Origin: Streptomyces sp. NRRL F-5135
GTDB taxonomy: Bacteria > Actinomycetota > Actinomycetes > Streptomycetales > Streptomycetaceae
Direction of reading: 5' to 3'
DNA length: 64,000 bases
Assembly: GCF_000719775.1 (NCBI RefSeq)
Contig: NZ_JOHR01000007.1
Span: forward strand, 124,001-188,000
Positions 34,134 through 42,903 of this stretch are shown piece after piece; the stretch's first letter is position 1; each line of letters begins with the position of its first letter. The translations under genes and the position numbers were made by a program. Under the pieces are notes generated by a model, which was given only the letters and a program-made list of their open reading frames with translations, had not been told where the DNA came from and did not search any database.

Positions 34134-35320
34134 CGTTCCGCCTTCCCCCGTTCCTTCGGGACCTTCAGCTCGACTTCCGTCCCCTGCCCCGGCACCGAGA
34201 TCAGCTCGGCGGTCCCGCCGAGGTCCCGCAGCCGGCCGCGGATCGAGAGGGCGACGCCCATCCGTCCCTCCCCCTCCGCCTGGGCGAGCCGGCCCTCCGG
34301 GATGCCGGGGCCGTCGTCCCTGACGGTCACGATCACCTCGTCCGGCCAGTCCTCGACCAGGATCCAGGCGCGGGCGTCGGTACCCGCGTGTCTGTCCACA
34401 TTGTCCAGGGCGGCACCGACAGCGGCCGCCAGTTCCCCGGCCGCCGACGGTTCCAGCAGGACCGGGGTGCCGGGTTCGGCGTAGCTGACCCGGGCGCCGG
34501 CGTACGGCGCGAGCAGCGTGCGCAGGTCGCACGGGCCCGACCTGGCCGTATCTCCGGGCCCGGCGCCGTCCTCGGGCTCGGCGGCGGGGGTGGCGCGGTC
34601 GGCCGCGGTCCGCGCCGCGGGGACCGGCCCGCCCGAGACCAGGGTCCGCAGCGCGACCTCCTGCTCCCCCGCCATCCGGCCCAGCTCGGCGGCCTCGCCG
34701 CCCAGCGCCGTGCCGCGCCGCTGCACCATCGCCAGCACCTGGAGCACGCTGTCGTGGATGTCGCGCGCCAGCCGCTCCCGTTCCCGGGTCGCCGCCTCGA
34801 TCTCCAGGGCGCGCGCCAGGGTGCGCTCGGAGGCGCGGGCGACCTCGACCACGTATCCGATGGCGATCGAGGCGACCCACACCAGGAGGACGTTGTGGAG
34901 GGTGTCCCAGCTGGGGTGGGCCCGCTCGACGAGGTTGGCGGCGGCGACGAACGACGACGCGACGGCGGCCCAGCGCCAGCCGCCCTTGAGCGCGAAGGCG
35001 AGCACCGAGCCCGCGGTCCATATCGACGGCAGGGTGGGCCCGTCGATCTCCTGGGCGTGCGCGTCGGCCAGCGGCGTGAGCAGGATGCCGGTGAGGGCGA
35101 CGATCAGGTCGGCGACGAGGAACCGCTTGGTACAGCTGACCGCGTTCGCCACCCGGGGGAGGGTGGCGAGGGTCCAGACGGCCAGGAAGGAGAGGAAGCA
35201 GGCCGCGACCCACGGGCGCTCGAACTTCTCGCGCTCGAAGACGAAGAGCAGCACCGCGTAGACCATGGTCAGCGGGCGGTAGGCGCGCAGCGCCTGCCAC
35301 AACGGCTGCTCGACCGACAT
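34130..35320 (-). CDS. Sensor histidine kinase (NarL-partner type, MacS-like)
   Basis: 396 residues. About five membrane helices occupy residues 15-160, then a HisKA_3 dimerisation domain with His189 in ARDIHDSVLQVL and a C-terminal ATPase domain with DNVDRHAG (N box) and VRDDGPGIPEG (G box). There is no large extracellular loop, so it probably senses within the membrane. It lies 100 bases after the acyltransferase gene on the same strand and is coupled to the response regulator. Confidence 0.92.
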   Translation of the reverse strand: MSVEQPLWQALRAYRPLTMVYAVLLFVFEREKFERPWVAACFLSFLAVWTLATLPRVANAVSCTKRFLVADLIVALTGILLTPLADAHAQEIDGPTLPSIWTAGSVLAFALKGGWRWAAVASSFVAAANLVERAHPSWDTLHNVLLVWVASIAIGYVVEVARASERTLARALEIEAATRERERLARDIHDSVLQVLAMVQRRGTALGGEAAELGRMAGEQEVALRTLVSGGPVPAARTAADRATPAAEPEDGAGPGDTARSGPCDLRTLLAPYAGARVSYAEPGTPVLLEPSAAGELAAAVGAALDNVDRHAGTDARAWILVEDWPDEVIVTVRDDGPGIPEGRLAQAEGEGRMGVALSIRGRLRDLGGTAELISVPGQGTEVELKVPKERGKAER

Positions 35321-35421
35321 GGATCCCCCCTGTGTGAGGCTCGGTTCGCCTCCGGGGGCGCTTCAGCCCCCTTCGGCTCACTCGCCGGCGGACGGGGCAC
35401 CCCGAACGCCCGGCTCGGCCC

Positions 35422-36153
35422 CTACTTCTCCGCGGGCCCCGTCGGTCCCGTGGTCCCCGATGCCTTCTGCTCTTCCGCGAGTTGCCGTTTGGCCGCGGTC
35501 GCGTAGACGTCGACGTACTCCTGACCGGACAGCTTCATGATCTCGTACATGACCTCGTCGGTCAGCGAGCGGAGGATGAACCGGTCCCCCTCCATGCCCT
35601 GGTAACGGCTGAAGTCCAGCGGCTTGCCGATCCTGATGCCCGGTCGCATCAGCTTGGGCACCACCTTGCCGGGCGGCTGGATCTTCTCCGTGTCGATCAT
35701 GGCGACCGGGATGACGGGTGCCCCGGTGGCGAGGCAGACGCGGGCCAGGCCGCCCGGCTTGCCGCGGTAGAGGCGGCCGTCGGGCGAGCGCGTGCCCTCC
35801 GGGTAGATACCGAAGAGCTCGCCCCGCTCCAGGACCTTTATCCCGCTCTGGATGGCCGCCTCGCCCGCGCCGCGCGCGCCCGAACGGTCCACCGGAAGCT
35901 GGCCCACGCCCTTGAAGAAGGCCGCGGTGAGCCTGCCCTTCACGCCGGGCGAGGTGAAGTACTCGGCCTTGGCGATGAAGGTGACCTTGCGGTCGAGTAC
36001 GGCCGGGAGGAAGAACGAGTCCGAGAAGGAGAGGTGGTTGCTCGCGAGGATCGCCGGCCCCTCGGCGGGAACGTTCTCGATGCCCTCCACCCAGGGCCTG
36101 AAGGCAAGCTTCAGCGGCCCTCCGATCGAGAACTTCATTGCGCCGTAGATCAA
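35422..36153 (-). CDS. 1-acyl-sn-glycerol-3-phosphate acyltransferase
   Basis: 243 residues. PlsC-type acyltransferase with the catalytic NHLSFSD (His40, Asp45) and the glycerophosphate-binding EGTRS (119-123). It adds the second acyl chain to form phosphatidic acid at the inner membrane. The start is TTG 36153, supported by AGGAGG eight bases upstream; an ATG at 36138 is less likely. It is divergent from the esterase gene. Confidence 0.93.
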   Translation of the reverse strand: MIYGAMKFSIGGPLKLAFRPWVEGIENVPAEGPAILASNHLSFSDSFFLPAVLDRKVTFIAKAEYFTSPGVKGRLTAAFFKGVGQLPVDRSGARGAGEAAIQSGIKVLERGELFGIYPEGTRSPDGRLYRGKPGGLARVCLATGAPVIPVAMIDTEKIQPPGKVVPKLMRPGIRIGKPLDFSRYQGMEGDRFILRSLTDEVMYEIMKLSGQEYVDVYATAAKRQLAEEQKASGTTGPTGPAEK

Positions 36154-36424
36154 CTCGGGTGCCTCCTGTGTGCTGTCGAACAGACCTTAACCCGTGGGCG
36201 GCCCGGCCTCTCCTTCCTGTACGTCCTGCGGACCTGGTCGGTGTCGGTCCGGTCGCGTACGGTGAAGTAGTCCTCGGGGCAGTCGCGTCCGCGCTCGGCG
36301 GGCTTCCGTGCTCCGCGCGTCCCGCGCCCTGCCCCTCGGACCCGCACGTCCCCGGACCCCACGACCTTCGCGAACCTCCTACGCATACCCCTGCTCCTCC
36401 CCTACCCACGAACAGGAGACCCTG

Positions 36425-37204
36425 GTGCCGGTCCTTCCCGGAGCCGAGCCGTACCGCCACGAGGGCGGAGAGACCGGCGTGCTCCTCTGTCACGGATTCA
36501 CCGGTTCCCCGCAGTCGCTGCGCCCTTGGGCGGAGTATCTGGCCGGGCGCGGGCTGACGGTGTCCCTGCCGCTGCTCCCCGGGCACGGCACCCACTGGCA
36601 CGACATGCAGGCCACCGGCTGGCAGGACTGGTACGCGGAGGTGGACCGGGAGCTGCGGGAGCTGCGGGAGCGGTGCCGTCAGGTCTTCGTCTTCGGGCTG
36701 TCGATGGGCGGGGCGCTGACGCTGCGGCTGGCGGCGAAGCACGGGCCGGCCATCAGCGGCGTCGTGGTGGTCAACCCGGCGGTGAAGCTGCATGGCGTGA
36801 CGGCGCGGGCGCTGCCGGTGGTCCGGCATCTGGTGCCGTCGTCGAAGGGGGTGGCGAGCGACATCGCCAAGGAGGGCGCGGTGGAGCTGGGGTACGACCG
36901 GGTGCCGCTGCACGCCGCGTACTCGCTGCGGAATTTCCTCCGGCTGGTGGACACTGCGCTGCCCCAGGTGACCCAGCCGTTGTTGCTCCTGCGCAGCCCA
37001 CGGGACCATGTGGTGCCGCCGGCCGACTCGGCCCGGGTGCTGGCCCGGATCTCCTCGCTCGACGTCCATGAGGTACTGCTGGAACAGAGCTACCACGTGG
37101 CGACGTTGGACCATGACGCGGAGCGGATCTTCGAGGAGAGCTACGCGTTCGTCGGCCGGCTCGCTCCGGGAGTCGCGAAGAAGGGGAGCACCAGCGGTGG
37201 CTGA
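36425..37204 (+). CDS. Alpha/beta hydrolase, monoacylglycerol-lipase/carboxylesterase type
   Basis: 259 residues from a GTG with AGGAG six bases upstream. The oxyanion motif LLCHGFTGSPQ (20-30), nucleophile Ser93 in GLSMGG, Asp194 in SPRDHVVP and His224 in QSYHVATLD form a full triad. The length and motifs match Est30/YvaK-like carboxylesterases and bacterial monoacylglycerol lipases. Its place beside an acyltransferase gene hints at lipid turnover. The stop overlaps the next gene by 8 bases. Confidence 0.9.
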   Translation: MPVLPGAEPYRHEGGETGVLLCHGFTGSPQSLRPWAEYLAGRGLTVSLPLLPGHGTHWHDMQATGWQDWYAEVDRELRELRERCRQVFVFGLSMGGALTLRLAAKHGPAISGVVVVNPAVKLHGVTARALPVVRHLVPSSKGVASDIAKEGAVELGYDRVPLHAAYSLRNFLRLVDTALPQVTQPLLLLRSPRDHVVPPADSARVLARISSLDVHEVLLEQSYHVATLDHDAERIFEESYAFVGRLAPGVAKKGSTSGG

Positions 37205-37883
37205 GCATGACGCGGACCGCGAGCCGCAGCCGATCGACGAGGACGCGGCCTGGGCGGCGATCGTCGCCGGGTACGGGGAGGAGCCCCCGGACCCGCCGGG
37301 CGCCAAGCCGTTCAAGTCGGTGGAGGACCTCGCGCTGCTGGAGGGCGAGCGGAACGGTACGCCCCCGGACGCGGGCCCGGCCGCGGGATCCGGTGCGCCG
37401 GGGAACGGCGAGAAGGGGAAGGGCCTCGACAAGGACTCCGGCGACGCCGACGGCGGATCCGCCGGATCCGCCGGATCCGCCGACTCCGCCGACTCCTCGG
37501 GGGCGTCCGGCCCTTCGGACACCCCGAAGCAGGCCCTCGGCAGCTCGATCGTCTTCGCACCCGGTGTGGGCGGCGCGGGCCCGCGCGACTACACGCCGGC
37601 GGAGCCGCGCGACGACGACCTCGACGAAACGGACGAGGGGCACTTCGTCCCGCCGGAGCCGCCGCCGCTGCCCGAGGCGGACGTGACGGCGAAGTTCGCC
37701 TGGCTGGCGGTGGTCGGTGGCCCCGTGCTGATGCTGATCGCCGTGATCGTCGGCTGGGAGATGACCTGGTGGCTGACGACGGTCTGTGTCGGCGGCTTCA
37801 TCGGCGGCTTCGTGACGCTGGTGGCGCGGATGCAGCAGGACGACGACGAGACCGACGACCCGGGGCGGGGCGCGGTGGTCTGA
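37197..37883 (+). CDS. Hypothetical membrane protein with disordered N-terminus
   Basis: 228 residues. The first 155 are acidic and disordered, with a Gly-Ser-Ala repeat stretch near 85-105. Two membrane helices follow (about 163-182 and 185-206) and a short acidic tail. The GTG start overlaps the esterase gene and has AAGGGGAG upstream, so the two are coupled. No family is recognised and no function can be given. Confidence 0.8.
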   Translation: MAEHDADREPQPIDEDAAWAAIVAGYGEEPPDPPGAKPFKSVEDLALLEGERNGTPPDAGPAAGSGAPGNGEKGKGLDKDSGDADGGSAGSAGSADSADSSGASGPSDTPKQALGSSIVFAPGVGGAGPRDYTPAEPRDDDLDETDEGHFVPPEPPPLPEADVTAKFAWLAVVGGPVLMLIAVIVGWEMTWWLTTVCVGGFIGGFVTLVARMQQDDDETDDPGRGAVV

Positions 37884-38170
37884 CGCGGCCGCCGGGCCGC
37901 GCCTGACGGCCGGGTGCCGAGCCGGGCGGCGCCGCCACCCGCGCGTACGGGTGGCCGGGCGGCCGGGGAGGTCGGAGGCGCGGCCGGCAGCCCCGCCCGG
38001 CGCGTACGGACGGCGGACCGACGGGCCGCGGCCGCACGCGCCCGTACAGGACCGCACAAAGCGCTCCCGTACGGTTCCGCGGCGTCCGGGGCCGTACCCC
38101 GCCGCGTACGGTCCCCGCGCGGCCCGGGAACCGTGGCGGCCGGCGCCGCGCCGTGGGCTATCCGTGGCGG

Positions 38171-38923
38171 TCAGCTCGCCGGTACGCGGAGCGCCGCCAT
38201 GACCGGGAGGTGGTCCGTCGCCGTCCTCAGATCCTGGCCGAACAGCCCCCGCAGGCCGGTCGGCACGCCGCAGCCCAGGACCTCGATGCCCGGCGTGGCG
38301 AAGATCGCGTCGATGCGCTGGTGCGGCGCGGCCGCGGTCGATGTGAACTCCCCGCCCCACGGCGCCGTCGCCCAGCAGTCCTGGAGCTTCCCCGCGAGCA
38401 GCCGGAAGGCGCGTCCGCCCGGCCGCTCGTTGATGTCGCCCCCGGCGATCGCGTACGGGACGTCCAGGGCCGCCAGTCGTTCGAGCAACAGGCCCGCCTG
38501 GGCGTACCGTTCCGCGGCGGCAAGGCTGAGGTGGCAGCTCAGCAGCCCGACGCGGGCCCGGCCGATCCGTACCACCGCGGTCGCGAAGCCACGCTGGTGC
38601 AGGCCGGGCGTGCGCGGCAACAGGACGTCCTCGGTCCGCTCCACCGTGGCGCGCAACGAGCACAGCAGCAGCGGCCCGGCGGCCGGCGCGCCGCCGCCGA
38701 GCACGACGAGGCCGGTGCGTGCGGCCAGCCGGGCCGCGTGCTTGCGCCAGCGGAAGAACCTCGGCGCCTCCTGGACGAGGACGAGGTCCGGCGCGCAGGC
38801 GAGGATCACCCGGGCCAGCGCGTCGCGGTCGTCGCGCATCGAGCGGATGTTGTAGCTGAGGACCCGGACCACGGCCGAACCGTCCGGATCGGTACGGGAC
38901 TCGGGCAGCGGGAACGTTGCCAT
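38171..38923 (-). CDS. Endonuclease/exonuclease/phosphatase-family protein
   Basis: 250 residues from ATG 38923. The metal-dependent EEP fold is visible through LSYNIRSM (Asn25), VLVQEAP (Glu52), CHLSL, GGDINERP and the C-terminal TDHLPV. No signal peptide is present, so it is cytosolic. The family ranges from DNA repair nucleases to phospholipid phosphatases, and the motif set alone does not decide. A -10-like TATGGT lies 6 bases before the ATG, again the leaderless pattern. Confidence 0.88.
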   Translation of the reverse strand: MATFPLPESRTDPDGSAVVRVLSYNIRSMRDDRDALARVILACAPDLVLVQEAPRFFRWRKHAARLAARTGLVVLGGGAPAAGPLLLCSLRATVERTEDVLLPRTPGLHQRGFATAVVRIGRARVGLLSCHLSLAAAERYAQAGLLLERLAALDVPYAIAGGDINERPGGRAFRLLAGKLQDCWATAPWGGEFTSTAAAPHQRIDAIFATPGIEVLGCGVPTGLRGLFGQDLRTATDHLPVMAALRVPAS

Positions 38924-38929
38924 GATCAC

Positions 38930-38935
38930 ACCATA
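38930..38935 (-). promoter_or_regulatory. -10 box of the EEP-family gene, leaderless type
   Basis: TATGGT on the minus strand, 6 bases before ATG 38923. Confidence 0.45.
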
Positions 38936-39142
38936 CGAGGGGCCGGGCGGACGGGCCTCCCCGGCGGCCCCCGGTACCGGCCCCGACGCCGCGCCCGGTA
39001 CCGGAGAGCCCCGGAAAGCCGCCACGCCCGCCGCTCCCTCACCTGGGGCGACGGGCGTGGTCGTTCGCTCGATGGATCACCTTGGTTCAGCCGTCGGGCG
39101 CCCGGCTGCCCCACCGGGCGGCTCTGCGGCGGACGCCGCCGT

Positions 39143-40084
39143 TCAGCCCTGTCTCGCCAGGTCGGCCGCGCCCACCAGTCCGGCCTTGCCACCCAGTTGC
39201 GCCGCCAGGACCTGCGCGTGCGGGCGCCACTCACCGCCGATCAGCCAGCGGCGGAAGGACTTGCGGATGGGGCCGAGGACCAGTTCGCCCTCGTCCGAGA
39301 CACCGCCGCCGACGATGAAGGCCGACGGGTCGAACAGCGAGGCCAGGTCCGCCAGGCCGGCCCCCGCCCAGCGGGCCAGCTCGCGGAAGGAGTCGACGGC
39401 CACCGGGTCACCGGCACGCGCCGCCTGGCTGATGTGCTTGCCCTCGATGCCTTCCGGCGTGCCGGTGCCGAGGCCGAGCAGGATCTCCGCGTTCTCCGGC
39501 GTCGCGTTGGCGCGCTGGCGCGCGTACCGGACGAGGGCGCGGCCGGACGCGTACTGCTCCCAGCAGCCCTGGCTGCCGCAGCCGCACAGCAGGCCGTCCG
39601 GGACCACCCGGATGTGCCCGAACTCCGCCGCCACGCCGAAGCGTCCGCGCCGCAGCTTGTTGCCGATGATGATGCCGCCGCCCAGGCCCGTGCCGAGCGT
39701 GATGCAGATGACGTCCTCGTGGCCCTTGCCCGCGCCGAACTTGTACTCGCCCCAGGCCGCCGCGTTGGCGTCGTTCTCCACGACCACGGGCAGGCCGACC
39801 CGCTGTTCGACCTTGTCCTTGAGCGGCTCGTGACGCCAGTTGACGTTCGGGGCGAACAGGACGGTCGCGCGCTTGTCGTCGACGTAGCCGGCCGCGCCGA
39901 TGCCGACCGCGTCGATCTCGTGCCCCTCGCCGGCACCCGAGACGGCCGTGCAGATCGCGTCGACGATGCCCTCCGCGGTCTGCGGGGTGGGCACCTTGTG
40001 CGTCTCCAGGATGGTGCCCTCTTCGTCGACCACTCCGGCCGCGATCTTCGTACCGCCGATGTCGACGCCGATGGTGAGTCCCAT
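39143..40084 (-). CDS. glkA: ROK-family glucokinase
   Basis: 313 residues. ATP-binding DIGGTK (8-13), catalytic ENDANA (103-108) and the ROK zinc site His157 with Cys167, Cys169 and Cys174 (LCGCGSQGCWEQY). It phosphorylates glucose; in Streptomyces the homologous GlkA also carries the main signal for glucose repression. Length and motifs match GlkA closely. The gene follows a DUF5304 gene on the same strand, 64 bases apart. Confidence 0.95.
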   Translation of the reverse strand: MGLTIGVDIGGTKIAAGVVDEEGTILETHKVPTPQTAEGIVDAICTAVSGAGEGHEIDAVGIGAAGYVDDKRATVLFAPNVNWRHEPLKDKVEQRVGLPVVVENDANAAAWGEYKFGAGKGHEDVICITLGTGLGGGIIIGNKLRRGRFGVAAEFGHIRVVPDGLLCGCGSQGCWEQYASGRALVRYARQRANATPENAEILLGLGTGTPEGIEGKHISQAARAGDPVAVDSFRELARWAGAGLADLASLFDPSAFIVGGGVSDEGELVLGPIRKSFRRWLIGGEWRPHAQVLAAQLGGKAGLVGAADLARQG

Positions 40085-40148
40085 GAATCCCTCAGTTCCG
40101 GTCGAGCCCCGCTACCGCCACCGTACCCGAGGGGGGAAACCCGACCGG

Positions 40149-40760
40149 TCAGTCCAGGTCGATACGGCCGTCCGGACCTGGGCCTTCGTCCCTGGGGTCG
40201 GTGGGGTCGCCCGCCTTCTTCGAGTCCTGGGGGCCGGGCGGGCCGTGTGTGCCACGCGCGTCGCGCGGGCCGTCCGACGCGTCCGTGCCACCGGCCGGTC
40301 CCGGGGGCTCGGTGGGCTTCACGGACCGAGTGCGCTCAGTGGGCTCCGTGGGTCCTTCGGTTCCCGAGGGACCCGAGCTCTTCGAGGACTCCCGGGTCCA
40401 GCGGGTCTCCTGCGTCTCCACCACGGACCGGTAGGCCGCGAGGAGTTCGTTGCCCGCCGCCGCGAGGTGGTCGAGGACGTCGGGGTTGCGCTCGATGACC
40501 GGTTCGACGGCCGCCTTGGCCTGGTCGACGAACTGCCGCACGGCCCCCTGCGCCGCCACCCCGAACAGCGGGCCGGGCAGCGCCGCGACCTTGTCGGCGA
40601 CCGCGTCCACCAGTTTGCGCAGCTCCTCGGCGGCCGACCCCGGCGGCCGGCCGTGGACGGCGCGGCGGCGGGCCCGCTCGGCCTCCAGGTCCTCGGCGCA
40701 GGCCGTGGCCCACGCGTCCGCGTCGCCGGCGGGGCGCCCGCCTGCGTCCGTATCGCTCAT
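40149..40760 (-). CDS. DUF5304 family protein
   Basis: 203 residues. The N-terminal 115 are helical (ACAEDLEAERARRR, then LRKLVDAVADKVAALP) and match the actinobacterial DUF5304 family. The rest is a Pro/Thr/Gly/Asp-rich disordered tail. No membrane segment or catalytic motif. It sits between the ArsA-like/SRPBCC pair and glkA on the same strand, so it may be part of that transcription unit. Function unknown. Confidence 0.8.
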   Translation of the reverse strand: MSDTDAGGRPAGDADAWATACAEDLEAERARRRAVHGRPPGSAAEELRKLVDAVADKVAALPGPLFGVAAQGAVRQFVDQAKAAVEPVIERNPDVLDHLAAAGNELLAAYRSVVETQETRWTRESSKSSGPSGTEGPTEPTERTRSVKPTEPPGPAGGTDASDGPRDARGTHGPPGPQDSKKAGDPTDPRDEGPGPDGRIDLD

Positions 40761-40884
40761 GGAGTACTCCCGCGTCGAAAGGGACAGGGCCGGTGCCGAT
40801 CCCGTGCCGGCGCCCGGGTGTTCGGGCGCGAGGACGCGGGTTCGGCAGGTCTCGTCCCTTCCGACGGTACCCGAACGGCGGCGT

Positions 40885-42180
40885 TCAGTGCGGGCGCGGC
40901 CACAGAGCGGGGTCGGGCGCGAACCTGACCCGCAGCTCTCCGTCCGTGAGGGCCGCGCCGGTGACCGTGCAGCGGCGCAGGGCGGAGGTCAGCGGAACGA
41001 TGCGCCGGAACCGGCCCACGGTCAGCAGGAGTTCGTCGTCCCGCCGCACCAGCGACAGCTCGCTCTTGACCGCGCCGGGCAACGGCAGGCACCAGAGAAG
41101 GAGGTTGTCCTCGGCGAGCCTGTCCTCCGTCCGCCACGGTGGATCGGCGAGGCCCGGTGTCACGGCCGGGGCCGGCCCGGTGCCGGCTCCGGGCACGGCC
41201 CCGGGCCCGTCCCCGGCGCTCTCGCCCAGGTCCAGCCGCACCAGGTCGTCCCGGCCCTCCGGGTCCCGGCCGAGGTGTCCGGCCTCGCGGACCGCCGTCC
41301 CGGGCCCCCACTCCTCGTACCACTCCTCCAGGCACTTGCGCTGCTGGGCGGCCAGCGTCGCGAGCCAGGGGCCGGTGGCGTCCGGCGGCAGCGTGCGGTT
41401 CGCGACGAGCGTGTCCACGCGCAGGCCGTACAGCGCGAGTCCGGTGCGGGCCGTGCGCAGCGCACGCGCCGCGGCCGGCCCCGGCTCCGCGACCAGCCGT
41501 ACGGTCGTCGCCCGGTCCTCGATCAGCGCCTGCACGGCGGCCAGCTCGGCGTCCCGGCGCGCGGCCGTCTCGTACAGCCACTGCGCGGGCATCGGGACCC
41601 CGGCGAGCTGGGCCATCATCGGGCGCAGGGCGCGGGCCGCCTGCCTCTCGCGCGGCAGCAGCCGGCGCAGATAGCGGCGCAGTTGCTCGGGCAGGGCGAG
41701 GAGGGGCAGGGCGTCGTCCAGCGGCGGCAGGTCGACGACGAGGGCGTCCCAGCCGCCGCCTATGGCCCGGTACAGCGCCTGGAGCAGGGCCGACCGGTCG
41801 CTGCCCGGCAGTTCGGTCAGCTCCTCGTCGGTGAGCTTGCGGGCACCGAGCAGGTCGAGCAGGGTGGCCGCGCGCTCCTGGAGGGCGAGGAGTTCGGATC
41901 GGAAGTGCTCACCGGAGTCGATCCGCGCGGCCCACAGGCCGGGGGCCACCTCGGTGGGTCCGTGACCGGCCCCGGACGCCGTGTCCGGGGCGGTCCCCCC
42001 GCCCGCGACGGGGCCCGCGTCGGGGCCCAGGGTGCCGGGCTCGGTGCCGAGAAGTTCGCCCAGCGGGTCGGCGGAGAGCAGCAGCGTGCGCCCGCCGCCC
42101 CGGGCGAAGGCCAGGGCGGTCGCCGCCGCCACGGTGGTACGGCCCGCGCCGCCGGTGCCGGTGACCAGGACCGTACGCAT
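40885..42180 (-). CDS. ArsA/GET3-like ATPase
   Basis: 431 residues. The P-loop reads TGTGGAGRTTVAA (7-19). Compared with the deviant ArsA motif GKGGVGKTT, both Lys positions are changed, to Thr and Arg. LLLSADPLGEL (switch region) and VVDLPPLDDALPLLALP (switch II) follow. A Gly/Ala/Pro-rich linker splits the C-terminal third. No metal-binding Cys are seen and no arsenic genes are near, so an arsenite pump role is unlikely. It starts 5 bases after the SRPBCC gene and the two probably act together. Confidence 0.83.
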   Translation of the reverse strand: MRTVLVTGTGGAGRTTVAAATALAFARGGGRTLLLSADPLGELLGTEPGTLGPDAGPVAGGGTAPDTASGAGHGPTEVAPGLWAARIDSGEHFRSELLALQERAATLLDLLGARKLTDEELTELPGSDRSALLQALYRAIGGGWDALVVDLPPLDDALPLLALPEQLRRYLRRLLPRERQAARALRPMMAQLAGVPMPAQWLYETAARRDAELAAVQALIEDRATTVRLVAEPGPAAARALRTARTGLALYGLRVDTLVANRTLPPDATGPWLATLAAQQRKCLEEWYEEWGPGTAVREAGHLGRDPEGRDDLVRLDLGESAGDGPGAVPGAGTGPAPAVTPGLADPPWRTEDRLAEDNLLLWCLPLPGAVKSELSLVRRDDELLLTVGRFRRIVPLTSALRRCTVTGAALTDGELRVRFAPDPALWPRPH

Positions 42181-42185
42181 GGGGC

Positions 42186-42635
42186 TCAGGCTCCCGGGGC
42201 GGATTCGACGCGCTTCTTCAGACCGGCCAGGGCGCGGTCGATGATGACCTTCTCGGCCTTGCGCTTGATCATGCCGAGCATCGGGATCTTGACGTCGACG
42301 GTGAGCCGGTAGGTGACCTCGGTGCGCGTGCCGCCGTCGACTGGCGCGAGGAAGTACGAGCCGTCCAGCGCGCGCAGCATCTGGGACTTCACCAGGGTCC
42401 AGCTGACCTCGTCCGGCCCCTTCCAGGTGTAGGCGAGGGTGTGGTCGTCCTTGATCGCCCCGGCGTCCAGCACCAGCCGGACCTGCTCGGCGCGGCCCTC
42501 GGCGTCGGTGACGAGCACCTCGGCCTCCTTCACCTCACCGGTCCACTCCGGATAGCGGGCGAAGTCTGCGATCACGCCCATGACGTCGGCCGGTGCCGCC
42601 TCGATCGTGATGCTCGAACTGGTGTGTTCCGCCAT
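42186..42635 (-). CDS. SRPBCC (START-like) domain protein
   Basis: 149 residues, a single SRPBCC fold: ITIEAAPADVMGVIADFARY at the N-terminus, a beta sheet, and a long C-terminal helix (IIDRALAGLKKRV). It should bind a hydrophobic ligand in the central cavity, as coenzyme-Q-binding or polyketide-cyclase-like proteins do. GAGGAG lies 9 bases before the ATG. It is coupled to the ArsA-like ATPase gene. Confidence 0.88.
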   Translation of the reverse strand: MAEHTSSSITIEAAPADVMGVIADFARYPEWTGEVKEAEVLVTDAEGRAEQVRLVLDAGAIKDDHTLAYTWKGPDEVSWTLVKSQMLRALDGSYFLAPVDGGTRTEVTYRLTVDVKIPMLGMIKRKAEKVIIDRALAGLKKRVESAPGA

Positions 42636-42796
42636 CGCCGTGCTCCTCGGATGCTGGGTACGCGGGGTGAAGGCTATCGCGAGTGGGCGTGCGCCCCTTT
42701 CAGGGTTACCTCTCGACGCCCGTCCAGGCTGCCGGACAGGGGATTTCCGGTCACCGCACCGCCCCGGCCGGGAGCGGCGCGAGCCGTCACGTGCGC

Positions 42797-42847
42797 GGCG
42801 CCACGGGCACGGCGTCACGGGCACGGCGTCACGGGCACGGCGCCACC
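42797..42847. repeat. 14-bp tandem repeat, three copies plus a partial
   Basis: Units 42797-42810, 42811-42824 and 42825-42838 of the pattern GGCGYCACGGGCAC, with a partial copy to 42847. It lies in the 268-bp gap before the SRPBCC gene and does not extend into coding sequence. Confidence 0.85.
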
Positions 42848-42903
42848 GTCGGGTCGCGTCGCCGGGTCGTCACGGCGCCGTCGCCCTCACCCTCGTCACG
42901 CCG

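Noticed and set aside
37884..38170. Cluster of CGTACGG words between convergent genes
   Set aside because: CGTACGG is a very frequent word in this genome (many copies inside genes too), so clustering alone is not informative.
42797..42847. CRISPR-like repeat
   Set aside because: Units are contiguous 14-mers without spacers and no cas gene is near.
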